From contig NC_056522.1 in assembly GCF_019175285.1 (NCBI RefSeq), positions 35,794,003 to 35,858,002 of the forward strand: a stretch of DNA of 64,000 nt, in the 5' to 3' direction. A program made the position numbers and the translations under genes. The notes beneath the pieces are model-generated. The model ran no database searches, was not told the DNA's origin, and saw nothing but the letters and a program-made list of their open reading frames with translations. Numbering within the stretch: the first letter of the stretch is position 1; each line of letters starts with the position of its first letter. This document shows positions 48,901 through 56,519 of this stretch, in pieces. The stretch comes from Sceloporus undulatus. Taxonomy: Eukaryota; Chordata; Lepidosauria; Squamata; Phrynosomatidae.

Positions 48901-50370
48901 CAAAACACTCATTTCTCTTCAAAAACAAAATAGAAGCAAATCCATTTTAGATAGAAAATAGTTAAGCCTTATCAGTTGAAGGATTTTTTTTAGGAAAGGC
49001 TATAAGTATAAAAGAATATATTTTATGTTTTATGTGATAAATATATACATGTAAGAGATATACAGATGTAAAGTTAGATATGATTATATGGTTACAAAAG
49101 TAAGATAGATTGGATAAAAAGAGAATTTTTTTGGAGTTCAGGTGATTATATGTTTGTAAGTTGACAAGTTTATATGTTTAAGTGTGTGTTATGTGTTCTA
49201 TATGTAATACTTGTATTTATATATAAAATTAAAAAATGTGTAAATCAGGTAAGCCATGAATTTGAGAACTGTGAGAGTCAAAATGGTAACTTTTCTAATG
49301 GCAATTTTTTACTTCTTGGGTAAGAGACAAGTATGTGACAATGCAGTTCTGACTCTATACAGCAGTGATCTGGGTAATGTTGAGTTCATTGAGTGTATTA
49401 CTGAGGCCATTTCTCCCCTAATGATGGTATAGGCAGATTTTATGCTTCTGTGTTTTATTTTTATTTTTTTACTAGAACATTAAGATCTACCAGTTAGAGC
49501 TAGATACAAAATTGTGGCTTAGAGGATGGAGTCAGCTATCTGCTCCAGGGCTGGGGAACCTGTTTCCTTCCAGATGAATGTCCATAAACCTGGCCAATAG
49601 AGGTATGATGGGAGTTGTAATTCAACAGTTATTGGATGGCTATAGGTTCTCACTCTTTTTCTGCACCCCATGAACCACCACTGGGATATACATAAGTCTA
49701 TATGTCAGTTACCAGATAGCAGGGTTCTTAACATGGTACTCCAAAACTGACTCATAGGACTGACATAATACTGGTTATAAGCAACCAGTTAGTACTTTTA
49801 TTTTCTATATAAGAAATCACTAAGGCTGAGAAATAAGCATAAATAAAATAAAGCCAGACATGGTAGAACTTTTCTTCTAATTTTACACAACTGTTGGTGT
49901 GCTTGAACTTCTGTGTTGTTCACCCATCACTTTCTGAGCAATGATGATGCTTTATGTGGTTTGAAGGACTGTATTGGACACTTTACTGTTGCTGAATACA
50001 TTGACTAATCTGGGGAAAGTGTAAAAGAGTGGTGGAAAGAAAATAGACCCACCCTGGGTCTATTTTAAATTCCAGTGACAAAGACTTGGCTAAAATTTAT
50101 TGCTTTAGCTAAGGATTTTAGTGACTTAAAAATATGTCTCCTAGGGTATGTCTAGTAAACTACCATGTTTGTTTCTGCCGTACTTAGTAAATGCTCAACT
50201 AGCAGTGATAATTGCTTCATGGGTGTGTTTGTTTTCTGTTTTGCTTCAGATAGTCGTTTGGAAGAGATACAGTGACTTTAAGAAATTGCACAAAGAACTC
50301 TGGCAGATTCATAAACACTTATTCAGGCATACAGAATTGTTTCCTCCTTTTGCTAGAGCAATAGTATTTG
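26192..50370 (+). CDS. RPS6KC1, 5' part (first three coding exons)
   Basis: RPS6KC1 (RPK118) has an N-terminal PX domain, a MIT domain and a C-terminal kinase-like domain; it binds phosphoinositides and sphingosine kinase on endosomes. Here exons at 26192-26300, 35512-35547 and 50250-50370 encode the N-terminus and the first half of the PX domain: GRFYTVTEPKRHPRG, then KVTAR in the next frame, IVSRKNPEDVQE, and IVVWKRYSDFKKLHKELWQI HKHLFRHTELFPPFARAIVF. The introns are about 9.2 and 14.7 kb; the rest of the gene is outside the window. The phosphoinositide-binding RY pair of PX domains is present (KRYSDF). Exon 1 has one base too many within a run of eight G. Confidence 0.9.
26435..26767 (+). 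promoter_or_regulatory. Cluster of AAAATGGAGG motifs
   Basis: AAAATGGAGG or GAAATGGAGG occurs at 26435, 26501, 26551, 26627 and 26758, all on the plus strand, with an inverted one at 25833. This differs by one base from the YY1 core AAAATGGCGG. The cluster lies in the first 500 bases of RPS6KC1 intron 1. Confidence 0.4.
26586..26668. repeat. Right arm of the inverted repeat around RPS6KC1 exon 1
   Basis: CAAGAAAGGTCAATTCATGC, then CCTGCTCAAAATGGAGGAC and GGGGAATTCCTCCTGGACAG, the inverted counterpart of 25794-25881. The two arms flank exon 1 with about 700 bases between them. Confidence 0.65.
26852..27060. repeat. Palindromic hAT-like MITE (GGTCCAAA subfamily)
   Basis: Ends GGGTCCCAAACATACTGCAG and CAGTGTGCTTTGGACC are inverted. 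The interior has GGGAACCCTGGGAATTGTCA and CAGAACTACAGTTCCC. Same subfamily as 4891-5107, 21498-21705 and 44246-44434. Confidence 0.75.
27140..27225. repeat. MITE half copy
   Basis: CTGGGAATCCCAGGATTATC and GTGGCAGTTAAAGTGGAATC match the right half of the palindromic MITE family. Confidence 0.4.
27226..27840. other. RPS6KC1 intron 1, nothing recognised
   Basis: Ordinary AT-rich intron sequence. I see no exon, RNA gene or clear repeat in this part. Confidence 0.5.
27842..27925 (-). repeat. BovB 3' end fragment
   Basis: GTTGTTAGCTGCCCCTGAGT, then CATGGTGACCCTGTGGATGA, matches the 3' end of the BovB copy at 16885-17780. Confidence 0.6.
27945..28450 (-). mobile_element. L2-like LINE 3' region
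   Basis: The left end TCTGTATCGCCTCCCAGGTC is a reversed LINE tail. Farther in are GGAGTTCCACGGTCGAGGTG and GCACTGTTATG phrases shared with other squamate L2-like 3' ends. It is non-coding. Confidence 0.5.
28460..28875 (-). mobile_element. CR1 LINE 3' fragment
   Basis: Minus-strand CR1 tail. AAGTTCTTCCTAATGTTTAG, GGAGCAGCAGAAAACAAGC and CCATGCTAAACATACTCGGC are the complement of the 3' coding part (MFSMEKRRLKGDLIAIYKYL). The terminus at the left reads GATCATACAACTTTGGAAGA. Confidence 0.85.
29388..29412. repeat. (GT)n microsatellite
   Basis: About ten GT units followed by a G run, in RPS6KC1 intron 1. Confidence 0.9.
29945..30480 (+). mobile_element. L2-like LINE 3' end
   Basis: Decayed coding remnants (AAAGCCCTACATGGTTTAGC; CAAAGTGTTGG) and a clear tail, AGGGAGAGGCGGGTTACAAA followed by CAACAACAAGAACAAC. 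Plus strand. Confidence 0.6.
30547..31012 (+). repeat. DNA transposon remnant (TATAAGTCGA family)
   Basis: Starts ACCGTATATACTCAACTATA and ends CTTATAAATGAGTATATACAG, so the termini are inverted. The inside has GGATAAGTCGAGGGTAAAAC and a (TG)n run at 30866-30892. It is about 465 bases with no coding capacity. Confidence 0.75.
31228..31785 (+). mobile_element. RTE/BovB LINE 3' end
   Basis: Encodes, with breaks, KQMKMIKLRLLYFGHIMTRD, DSLEETIMLGKVEGSRKRRR and PHYRKL. The 3' UTR carries GGTGACTTGGAGGTCTCCCA and GACTTGAAATCCATTAACAA before an AACAACAAC tail. This is the likely partner whose tail the local SINEs share. Confidence 0.9.
31795..32010 (+). repeat. tRNA-derived SINE with BovB-like tail
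   Basis: Head ATGATGTACTGGTTTGAGCA, B-box-like GGTTTGAATCC, centre CTTGGCAAGAAAACTGTGA and tail TTAGGGTCACCGTAAGTCAG. It sits directly after the BovB 3' end. Confidence 0.8.
32190..32372 (+). repeat. tRNA-derived SINE, head degraded
   Basis: TCACATTCTCTCAGCCTCAG, CTTGCCAAGAAAACCGTGTG and GGAAATGATTTGAAGGCACA are present. The tRNA-like part is reduced. Confidence 0.7.
32440..32632 (+). repeat. tRNA-derived SINE, old
   Basis: GGTTTGAATGTTGGACTAGG, CACACTCTCTCAGCCTCAAA and CACCTGAAGGCATGCAG. It is the third SINE in the same orientation within 850 bases. Confidence 0.7.
32640..33590. other. RPS6KC1 intron 1, nothing recognised
   Basis: AT-rich, no clear repeat or exon. Confidence 0.5.
33622..33770 (-). 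repeat. (CTC)n run and reversed L2-like tail
   Basis: About 15 CTC units, then CAATATTGGGACTCAAAGTG and GCTTACAATTTAAAAG, a reversed LINE 3' tail with its own microsatellite end. Confidence 0.65.
33915..34170 (+). mobile_element. RTE/BovB LINE 3' fragment
   Basis: Encodes NMVKFAKVEGSRKRGRPHYR, then GTGACTTGGAGGTCTCTCAT and AAGTCTACTTGATGGCAG and an AAATAACAAC tail. Confidence 0.8.
34390..34695 (+). repeat. tRNA-derived SINE, second family
   Basis: Head GCGGTGGCTTAGTGGTTAAG and GGCAGTTCAAGGCTC. The body has CCCAGCTTCTGCCAACCTAG, GGGAAAGTAACAGCGTTTGG, CATGACCACTGGAGTCGTCT and GGACAGCATTGGCTC. The tail has TACCTTTACCTA. It differs from the BovB-tailed SINE family. Confidence 0.8.
35236..35424. 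mobile_element. Mariner-like MITE next to RPS6KC1 exon 2
   Basis: TA on both sides, left end CAGTTGCACCTCTGTTTTTG, right end CGGAGGGGCGACTG. The inside has TTGCGG and GGTCCAGAACGGATCC. It ends 88 bases before the exon 2 acceptor-side boundary. Confidence 0.75.
35512..35547 (+). CDS. RPS6KC1 exon 2, a 36-base microexon
   Basis: Acceptor TTTTGCTTTTCAG, donor CAGGAG|GTAATG. It encodes IVSRKNPEDVQE, matching human VVSRRNPEDVQE, phase 0 at both ends. It is part of the PX domain. Confidence 0.93.
36345..36547. repeat. Palindromic hAT-like MITE (GGCTGCATC subfamily)
   Basis: GGCTGCATCTGGACTGCAGA at the left. The inside has GGAATTCTGGGATCTGAAGT and AGTCTCAGGATTCCATAAC. The right end is lost where a CR1 tail begins. 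Confidence 0.75.
36548..36870 (-). mobile_element. CR1 LINE 3' fragment
   Basis: Starts TTCATAGAATCATAGAGTTA, the reversed CR1 terminus. Then come GGGCCATCCAGTCCAACCCC, CCTCCAAAGAAGGAGGATCC and TTTCCTGTAATTTGAAG. It sits exactly at the broken end of the MITE. Confidence 0.85.
37295..37645. mobile_element. Mariner-like MITE (CAGTGGTCCCTCCACATT)
   Basis: TTACAGTGGTCCCTCCACAT at the left, and ACAAATATGGTGTGCCAGCT as a decayed inverted right end. The inside repeats CTCTGGCAGAGTTGC-like segments in both halves. Old copy. Confidence 0.65.
38561..38690 (-). repeat. Reversed L2-like tail with (GAT)n
   Basis: GATGATGATGATGATTTATT, then AGTCCACCCAATCACGAGGA and GGGCGGACTGCAG. LINE 3' end on the minus strand. 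Confidence 0.6.
39325..39560 (-). repeat. tRNA-derived SINE with BovB-like tail
   Basis: Tail at the left (TTGTTGTTGTGTGCCTTCAA), head at the right (CACTCAAACCACTGCAGCAC). First of three SINEs in tandem in the same orientation. Confidence 0.8.
39561..39735 (-). repeat. 5S-rRNA-derived SINE (SINE3 type)
   Basis: The complement of CCAACTGCAAACCAGAACTG, ACCATGCTTAGTTCCAACAG and GATCTGTAC corresponds to the internal promoter part of 5S rRNA (consensus GGAAGCTAAGCAGGGT...GGTTAGTACTTGGATGG). GGTATTCCTTGGTGG mirrors the 5S end. It is followed by a SINE body. This is a SINE, not a functional 5S gene. Confidence 0.75.
39740..39978 (-). repeat. tRNA-derived SINE with BovB-like tail
   Basis: TTGTTGCTATGTACCTTCAA at the left and GTGCTCAAATCACTACACCA at the right. 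Third of the tandem group. Confidence 0.75.
40064..40272. repeat. Palindromic hAT-like MITE (GGCTGCATC subfamily)
   Basis: GAGCTGGATCTGCATTGCAG at the left, TTCTGCAGTGTGGCAGCAGC at the right. The inside has AAACTACAGATCCCAGCATT, close to a ZNF143-type motif. Confidence 0.75.
40440..40692 (+). repeat. L2-like LINE 3' UTR and tail
   Basis: T-rich region ending GTAAGTCGTCTTGAGTTCTG, AGCAGGGTATAAATTGAATG and (GAAT)n. Confidence 0.55.
41130..41215 (-). repeat. (TTG)n with reversed LINE tail
   Basis: Seven TTG units, then TATTCCACCCTTTTCC and GGGACTCAGGGCGGCTAACA. Confidence 0.6.
41690..42110 (+). mobile_element. L1 3' fragment, decayed
   Basis: Broken coding remnants in the style of the L1 ORF2 C-terminus (EIKEMIQWDK), then an A-rich end with repeated ATAAAATAAAAT. 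It resembles the end of the element at 58945-63815 but is much older. Confidence 0.5.
42262..42496 (-). repeat. tRNA-derived SINE with BovB-like tail
   Basis: TTTAAGTCATTTCTGACTTA at the left, GTCGTAGTCCAACAGTCAAA at the right. A second partial copy follows directly. Confidence 0.8.
42512..42636 (-). repeat. tRNA-derived SINE, head half
   Basis: GTCTTCCTCTGAGGCTGAGA, ATTTGAACCCAGAGTCATGG and CAAACCACTGCACCACTAGG. Only the half nearer the tRNA-like head is present. Confidence 0.75.
43080..43124. repeat. (AAT)n microsatellite
   Basis: About 13 AAT units adjoining the hammerhead-like repeat. Confidence 0.9.
43122..43262 (-). repeat. Hammerhead-like repeat, partly deleted core
   Basis: Minus strand: GTATCTGAGGAAGTAGACTG, then AAGTCACGCTGCCAATTTC. 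The CTGAGGA and GTAGAC TGAA GTC part is kept, but the second stem strand and GAAA are missing. The rest (GTTAGTCTCAAACCTGCTAC) matches 11235-11335. Confidence 0.5.
43761..43996. repeat. Palindromic hAT-like MITE (GGCTGCATC subfamily)
   Basis: GGCTGTATGTGCACACTGAG and GCAGCGTGATGCAGCC ends. The inside has GGAATTCTGGGAATTGTAGT and TTCCCAGAATTCCATAGCAT, a long imperfect palindrome. Confidence 0.85.
44246..44434. repeat. Palindromic hAT-like MITE (GGTCCAAA subfamily)
   Basis: GGTCCAAAACACTGCAGAAA and CATGTGTTTTGGACC ends. The inside has GAATCCTGGGAATTGTAGTT. Confidence 0.8.
44960..45182. repeat. Palindromic hAT-like MITE, best full copy
   Basis: GGCTGCATAGGCACTGTAGA and TCTGCAGTGCAGATACAGCC ends are inverted. 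The centre has GGAATTCTGGGAATTGTAGT and ACTACAATTCCCAGAATTC. About 223 bases, no coding capacity. Confidence 0.88.
45790..45978 (+). repeat. L2-like LINE 3' tail
   Basis: GTTTGTAAGCTGCCTTGGGT, GAGAAGGGCAGCATAGAAAT and an (AAATA)n end. Confidence 0.6.
46643..46867. mobile_element. Tigger/MER2-like MITE nested in CR1
   Basis: CACTCCATATCCACAGATTT and TTAATCCATGGATTCAACAA at the left, CAATGGATACCAAGGGCCCG at the right. The layout matches pogo/Tigger-derived MITEs with CCGTATCCGCGGATTC ends. Confidence 0.65.
46929..47378 (+). mobile_element. L1 3' fragment nested in CR1
   Basis: Encodes a remnant (SLEHPPLPLFQYLKFWNDVF) and ends with AATAAATTT and an A run. ACCTCCAAAAAA occurs at both edges (46919-46930 and about 47380-47391), a 12-base target-site duplication taken from CR1. 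Confidence 0.75.
47495..47520. repeat. (CT)n microsatellite
   Basis: About twelve CT units within the CR1 copy. Confidence 0.9.
48625..48850 (+). repeat. tRNA-derived SINE with BovB-like tail, well kept
   Basis: ACCAGTGTGGTGTAGTGGTT head, AATTCAAATCC B-box-like, AAACCCTCTCTGAACAAATC and TTAGGGTCACCATAAGTTGG, tail GACTTGAAGGCACACGA. It is a good local reference for the family. Confidence 0.88.
48980..49245 (+). repeat. AT-rich L1 3' UTR-like remnant
   Basis: Repeated TATATGTTTAAGTGTGTGTT and TATGTGTTCTATATGTAATA phrases before an A-rich end. It resembles L1 3' UTRs, but no coding sequence confirms this. Confidence 0.35.
49550..49655. repeat. hAT-like MITE, degraded
   Basis: CTGGGGAACCTGTTTCCTTC and ATGATGGGAGTTGTAATTCA. 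The inverted counterpart is weak. Confidence 0.45.
50250..50370 (+). CDS. RPS6KC1 exon 3, PX domain
   Basis: Acceptor TGTTTTGCTTCAG, donor GTATTTG|GTAAGC, 121 bases, phase 0 in and one base out. It encodes IVVWKRYSDFKKLHKELWQI, then HKHLFRHTELFPPFARAIVF. The RY pair is the expected phosphoinositide 3-phosphate contact of the PX fold, and the following LFPPF matches the membrane-contact loop region. Confidence 0.95.
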
Positions 50371-51280
50371 GTAAGCATAAGTTTTTTTAATTGCTAAAAT
50401 CGTTGGGAATGATTGATTGATGAACAAATGTGGACATTGACAGTTGTTTGTTGTGCTAACGGAAGTTGGCTTTTGCTGGAAACACCTTACAAACTGATAA
50501 GTATGTGTGGGTGTGTTTGTGTTGTGTGGAAATGAAATAATCACTGTTAAAAAAAGTTATTTTCTCTTTCTACCTTAATATAGTAATAATTGATTATTGC
50601 AGACTTACAGATGAAAGTGATACATACTGTGCAGAGCTGAAGATTTGTGCTAACACTTCTGTGAATTCAAAGTAGATGTAATTTGGTGCAATCTTTTTTT
50701 TATCTCTTAATTCTGATTGCAATTTCAGGAATATTTCCCATTTGTGCAGATCCCCCCCCCCCCATATGCATGATTTTCAAAATCACAGTTAACCCCAGAT
50801 CATAGTTTGTAGTTGCAGGCCTAGCAATGAGCAGCTGGCAGAGGTGGAGGGATTAATATAAAAAAAATAATAAACAACTCTTGGACTACATATTTTTTAA
50901 AAGCCACAGATTTATTGTTATAGTTGTAAAGTGCTGGCTTGGCATAATCCAATAATTGAATGACCCACCTATCATCTGTGATAAGCCTCATCTTCTGATA
51001 TGAATGTCAGGGGGTAACCACAGGGTAATAACTGAAGAAGCCCATTTTGTGAACTACCACTCTATGACTTCCCATGATCTGGGAATTAGGCAGATCCTTG
51101 TACGTCCATAGTCCCTAGAGTGACCCCCAACAGGATATGGAGGATGTACCTGTCCTGTTTTCTCTCACAAATAGATCTTGCTCCATACCATACTGTTAAA
51201 ATTGTGAGAAAAGGGGAAAATTGCATATAACAAAACCTTGAAAATAGAGGGTGAGCAGGATGTCAGTTTCTGCTAGTGAG

Positions 51281-51655
51281 CCAGTGTGGTATAATGATTT
51301 AACATTGGACTATGACTCTGGAGACCTCGCTCAGCCATGGAAACCCGTTTGATGACCTTGGGCAAGTCACATTCTCTCAGCCTCAGAAGAAGGCAAAATG
51401 CAAACCCTCTCTGAACAAACCTTGTCAAGGCTGCATCTGTACTGCAGAAATAATGCAGTTTGACACTGCTTTAACTGTCCTGAGGAATCCTGGGATTTGT
51501 AGTTGTGGCACCTGAACTCGGACACAGCAGGCTAAATAGCTCAGAAAACCACAAAGCCCAGAATTCTGTAGCATTGAGCCATGGCAGTTAAAGCAGTATC
51601 AAACTGCAATATTTCTGCAGTTTAGAAACAACTTGAAGGCAGACAAGAATAAAAA
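51281..51655 (+). repeat. tRNA SINE interrupted by a palindromic MITE
   Basis: SINE head to centre at 51281-51427 (GCCAGTGTGGTATAATGATT; CCTCTCTGAACAAACCTTG). The MITE is at 51428-51630 (GGCTGCATCTGTACTGCAGA; AAAGCCCAGAATTCTGTAGC). The SINE tail resumes with ACAACTTGAAGGCAGACAAG, so the MITE inserted after the SINE. Confidence 0.8.
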
Positions 51656-51685
51656 CAGGAAGTCAGTCCAAGACTGAATACAGTA

Positions 51686-51823
51686 GTGGTTCCCAAATGT
51701 TGTTTTTCCAGATGTTTTAAACTTCAGCTCCAGGAAACTCCAGCCAGCTGTCAACCGTCAGGAATTCTGGGAGCTAAAGTCCAAAACATCTGTAGGACAA
51801 AGGTTTGGGAATCACTGGAATAC
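51686..51823. repeat. hAT-like MITE (GTGGTTCCCAAA ends)
   Basis: AGTGGTTCCCAAATGTTGTT left and AAAGGTTTGGGAATCACTGG right, inverted. The inside has ATTCTGGGAGCTAAAGTCCA. Confidence 0.7.
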
Positions 51824-51829
51824 CCGAAG

Positions 51830-53195
51830 ACCTTTGAGGCTCCCAAAGTAAGTCTCTGGGCAGACTGCAGCTTCAACATCTGGCTTCCAGGTAATTCCTT
51901 GAAGGATGTTGATATCCATTAATTCCATCCTTGCCAGCCTCCTGCTTGGCAGGATGCCTCCTGTTTCTGTAGCTCAGCTGCTGTTTGCTTCTTACATGAT
52001 GCAACCTAGCTATTGGCCCTGGGTGGAGAAAGCTGCTTCTTCTTTGTTCCTTCAGATTACTTTGCTTTGGTTGGCATCTTGCTTCTTGAATGATAATATA
52101 GAATGTCAGCGGTAAATTTTTAATCCCATTTTAGCTCCTTTAAGTTACAAGATCCTACTAAGATTAGTATATGAATAGTGGAAGATTCAATTAGCTGGGA
52201 GGATAATGAGTAAATAATGATCCCAGCTCCTTATCATAAGAAAATCAAGGAAGAAAAATGGGGTAGAGAGAATGGTTTCAACATGTTAAAAAGGGGGTTA
52301 GGAGAGTCTAGTAAAGGACAGGTTCTGTCCCACTGTTTTCATTTAATAAAGACAGAATGAAGGATTAACTAGACTCATGCATCACTTCTAGATAGTCCTA
52401 ACCTTCTATCTAATGAAATGCTCCACTTAAGGCTGCCCATTTCCCTTGACAAAATTTCTGAGCCTCTTCCAGTTATAGTTCCCTTCTTATTAGTGTCCAG
52501 CACCTGACATAGCTCAATAAGATGGTTCCAGCCATAGTTAAAGCCTGAGATAGTACTGAACAGAACTTAACTGTTATGAGGGTTATTGCATTTGGCCAGG
52601 GAATGTGATGCAGCTTTGACATGAGCTTTGTTATATCCCTTGCAAGGGTTTTTGTTCCTCTGGTGATGGTGACTGCCTGCCTTTCCCCCTGCTAAGTTCC
52701 ATCAACTCTCTCTCCTGTTTCTGCCTCTCTCTGCTGCCTCTTTATCTTCAACTGCAGCTTTGTCACCATCACCATTGACCATTCTTCCTCATTATTACTA
52801 CCACTGTTGTTTTGTTATCATGGCAGTGGCTGCTTCCTACTCTTCATCTTTGCTGCTGCCTCTTGGTCTTCATTGCCCCTTCTTTCTGCTTCCTTGCTTC
52901 TACATGAGGCACTTTCCTGCAAGCCAGTCCAGCCCTGAATGCTGGAAAGAGCTTTGAAACTCCCAATATCATCTCCCTGGATGGACCAGAGTGAAGACTT
53001 AAACTTAAATGTTCAGCTCCTGGGACATCCTTTCTATTTGGTTCATTGATGGGCTGTCTTTCCCAGGCCTGTGAGAAAGACACAGGCTCAGGCAAAGAAG
53101 ATCAGTGAGCGAAGGGAAACATAGTGGTTCCATGCTGCACTGCACTGTCCTTCAGCCTGCAAAGGGGCTGCAGGTAAGTCTGGGGTCCTGGTTTA
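51830..53195. other. RPS6KC1 intron 3, nothing recognised
   Basis: Mixed-composition intron with T/C-rich stretches near 52660-52960. I see no exon or clear repeat. Confidence 0.45.
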
Positions 53196-53196
53196 T

Positions 53197-54850
53197 GATT
53201 CTATTCTATTCTATTCTATTTATTTACTCTCCAGCCTTCCTCTCCGAAGGGACCCAAGGTGGGTCACAATAACAATTCTAAAAACATAGTACCATAAAAC
53301 AATTTAAACATCAGCTAAAACAATATAAAATTACAAACATTAAAACCACAAGAAAACCACACTACCCATCCCATATAAAACCCATCCCATGTCTATACAT
53401 TAAAAGCCTGCCTGGACAGAGTCATTTTTACTTGCCGATGAAAGACAAGCAAGGAGGGGGCAGCCTTGCTTTTGATGAAAGGGCTTTCCAGAGGGCAGGA
53501 GCAGCCACAAAAAGGCTCTCCTTCATGTTCTCACCAGGCAAGCCTGTGATGGTGGAGGGACAGAGAGAAAGCCTTCCCTAGAAGATCTTAGGCTCTAGCA
53601 GGTTTGTATGGGCAGATATGGTCTCTCAAATAATCTGGACCTAAGCCATGTAGGGCTTCATAAGTCATAACCAGCATTTTGAATTGTGCCCAGAAATGAA
53701 CTGGTTGCCAGTGAAGCTGTTTCAGCAAGGGAATTATGTGGTCCCTATAACTGCTCCCAATCAGCATTCTGGCAGTGGTGTTTTGCACACATTGAAGTTT
53801 CTGAACAGTTTCCAAAGGCAGCCCCACGTAAATGTGCTGTATTTTTAACTTTGTTAGCCGCCGCGACTGTTCTCAGAGGGGCAGGATACAAATAAAAAAT
53901 TATTATTATTATATTATTTTTATTAAAGTGCATTGCAGTAGTCCAAACAGGATGTAATCAAGGCATGTGTCACTGTAGCCAGATCTGACGTCTCAAGGAA
54001 TGGGTGCAGCTCGCGCACAAGTTTTAACTATGCAAATGCACACCTGGTCCCTGCTGAAACCTGGGCATTCAGGCTCAGAGTGGAGTCCAGGAGCATACCT
54101 AAGCTGTGAGCCTGAGATTTCAGTGGGAGAGTAACCCCATCTAGCACAGGCAATGTCCCTATTCCTTGATCTGCCTTATGACTGACCAGGAGCACCTCTG
54201 TCTTTTCTGGGTTAAGTTTCAATTTGTTTGCCCTCATCCAGTCCATTACTGATTGCAGACACTGGTTCAGTAAGGAGACAGCTTCCTTGGAATCAGATGG
54301 AAAGGACAGATAGAGCTGGATGCCATGTATATACTAGTGACACCTCACCCCAACACTCCAGATGACTTCTCCCAGCAGTTTCATGTAGATGTTGAATAAC
54401 ATGGGGAACAAAATGGAACCCTGTGGGACTCCATAGATCAGTGGCCAAGGAGCTGAACAGGAGTCCCCCAACACCACCTTCTGAGTCTGCCTCCCAAGAA
54501 GGACTGGAACCACTGCTTAACAGTGCCCCTAAGTCCCATCCCAGAGAGGCAGCTCAGAAGGATACCATGGTCAATGGTATCGAAAGCTGTTGAGAGATCC
54601 AGCAGGGACACACTCCCCCTGTCCAGTTCCCTGCGGAGGTCATCGACCAAGGTGACCAAAGCTGTCTCCGTCCCATAGCCAGGTCTGAAGCCAGTTTGAA
54701 ATGGATCTAGAAAATCTGTTTCATCCACAAACTCTTGTAGCTGGGAGGCCACCACTCGCTCCAAAACCTTGCCCAAGAATTTAGAGATTGGCTGATAGTT
54801 ATCCAGGATGGTGGGATCCAGAAAAGAGCTGACTCTCCATGCCATATCTC
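53197..54850 (-). mobile_element. L2-like LINE with (TTCTA)n end
   Basis: Minus-strand reverse transcriptase: ISKFLGKVLERVVASQLQEF, FLDPFQTGFRPGYGTETALV, LLDLSTAFDTIDHGILLSCL, then MDWMRANKLKLNPEKTEVLL and the C-terminal VQKLQCVQNTTARML and LHWQPVHFWAQFKMLVMTYE. Frames are broken. The 3' end at the left has a TTCTATTCTATTCTA tail. A ~95-base plus-strand LINE tail (53840-53935) is inserted in it. Confidence 0.88.
53838..53937 (+). repeat. Short LINE tail nested in the L2-like element
   Basis: GTTAGCCGCCGCGACTGTTC, GGGGCAGGATACAAATAAAA and a TTATTATTA run on the plus strand interrupt the minus-strand L2-like element. Sequence of the host element resumes with AGTGCATTGCAGTAGTCC. Confidence 0.6.
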
Positions 54851-54949
54851 CCCTTGCCTATTATTGTCATGATGGCTACTCCATGGGTTACTTGCCCTCC
54901 TTATAACACATGTTTGGCTGGTAACAGGCAAGTTGTTTCAGGATCACAG

Positions 54950-55465
54950 TCTGTAGTAGTCCTCCAGATGAGCCAAGCAAGCAAACTCTTCCTTGGATGT
55001 GGGGTTTACAGTTCATCTTTCCCATCTGTGCTAGCTCCCTTCAATCCCAGCCAGCACCCAACTTATATCCCCTTTCCCGGGGCAGGTGTTCCTCCCTGGC
55101 TACGTAATCAGGAACCAGCTGAGTGCTTGGGCCTTGATTCTGGCAGGGAGCAGCTCACAGAGTCCTCCAGCAGCACCAACAGGCAGGTGGTAATAACTTC
55201 TTCCTGGGGTGTGGGGTTGGCAGTTCTTCTATCCCCACAATGTCAGCCAGCACCCAGCTTATATCTCTTTTCCCAGGGGCCAGGTGTTTTTCCCTGGCTA
55301 CGTAGCCAGGAACCAACTGAGTGCCTGAGCCCTGCTTCTGGCAGGGAACAGCTCAGAGAGTCCTGCAGCAAAGGTGAGGCCACCACCAGCAGCAGCATCA
55401 ACAACTGGCAGTTGGTAATAAACTCTTCCTGGTGTGTGAGGTTGGTAGTTTGCCTCTCCCTTCTG
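54950..55465. repeat. Tandem repeat of ~210-225 bases, 2.3 copies
   Basis: CTTCCTTGGATGTGGGGTTT (near 54990), CTTCCTGGGGTGTGGGGTTG (near 55202) and CTTCCTGGTGTGTGAGGTTG (near 55426) start successive units. GCCAGCACCCAACTTATATC / GCCAGCACCCAGCTTATATC and CCTGGCTACGTAATCAGGAA / CCTGGCTACGTAGCCAGGAA recur at the same spacing. Satellite-like, not coding. Confidence 0.8.
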
Positions 55466-55796
55466 TGCTAACTTATAAACATGCTTGCAAGCTGAAGGGA
55501 CAGTGCAAAAGGTACAGTTATTGTGATAGCCATTCTTAGTTGTGAAACAACTGGGAAAATGATTTGCAATTTATACATAAGTCAGGAAAAAGGAGGGCAA
55601 TTTATACATGAGATGGGAAGAGGGAATTGTAAAGATGAATGGACTGTAGTTGATCAGATATCATATCTTTACTAGGCCTGTACTACAGGCTAAAAAGAAA
55701 AATTGCAATTTTAAGCCCCTTCATGCTCCCACAATTGCACTGAAAGAATCTACGTCACAGCTATGTTTCTGTTCTTCAAAATAAGCCTGATTATTG

Positions 55797-56036
55797 TTAT
55801 TTGTTGTTATTGTGTGCTTTCAAGTTGTTTTCAATTTATAGCAACCCTGTGGTGAACCCATTGGGTTTACTTGGCAAGATTTGTTCAGAGGAGGTTTGCC
55901 ATTGCTTTCCCCAGAGGATGGGAGCATGCAGCTTGACCAAGATCACCCAGTGGGTTTCAGGGCTGAGCAGGGAATCAAACCCTGGTCTTCATAGTCATAG
56001 TCCACTCAAACCACTACACTACAGTGGCTCTCGATT
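55797..56036 (-). repeat. tRNA-derived SINE with BovB-like tail
   Basis: TTGTTGTTATTGTGTGCTTT at the left, CACTCAAACCACTACACTAC at the right, B-box-like GGGAATCAAACCC in between. Confidence 0.85.
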
Positions 56037-56519
56037 ATTGCTATGCTTGATAGTAAACAAACATACAAAAGTAAGAGCATGTGCAGTCTTGGTTCACAGC
56101 CTCTTCTAGAATGAAGAATGAACTATTATGAATATCAATTGCTCTCATTCTGTGATCAGTGCAGGTTTGTTTAGAGATTTTCTTGTGACAGAATATCTTG
56201 CCCTAAATTTAGTGATGTCTGGATAGGGCTTATTCACCTCTTAGTGCAAAGCTGGACTATAACTAGACTGTATGGCAGATGTGGCTACTGAATTGCTTTT
56301 GTGTGCAGAGCTAACATTTCCCATCCAGGTTCCTAAAATATAAAAAAGTTCAAATCTCCTTGTTGCAACTTTGACTTTGAGATCTGAACCCAATGCTGGA
56401 GGATTCAAAAAGGGTTGGGGCAAGTTAAGAAGTAGGTGGAAGGAAGCCAGAAAGTAATTTTTGTCACCTTGAAAGTCTTACTGGTTGGCAAATGGGCCTG
56501 CTATCCAAGAGGTTACTGG

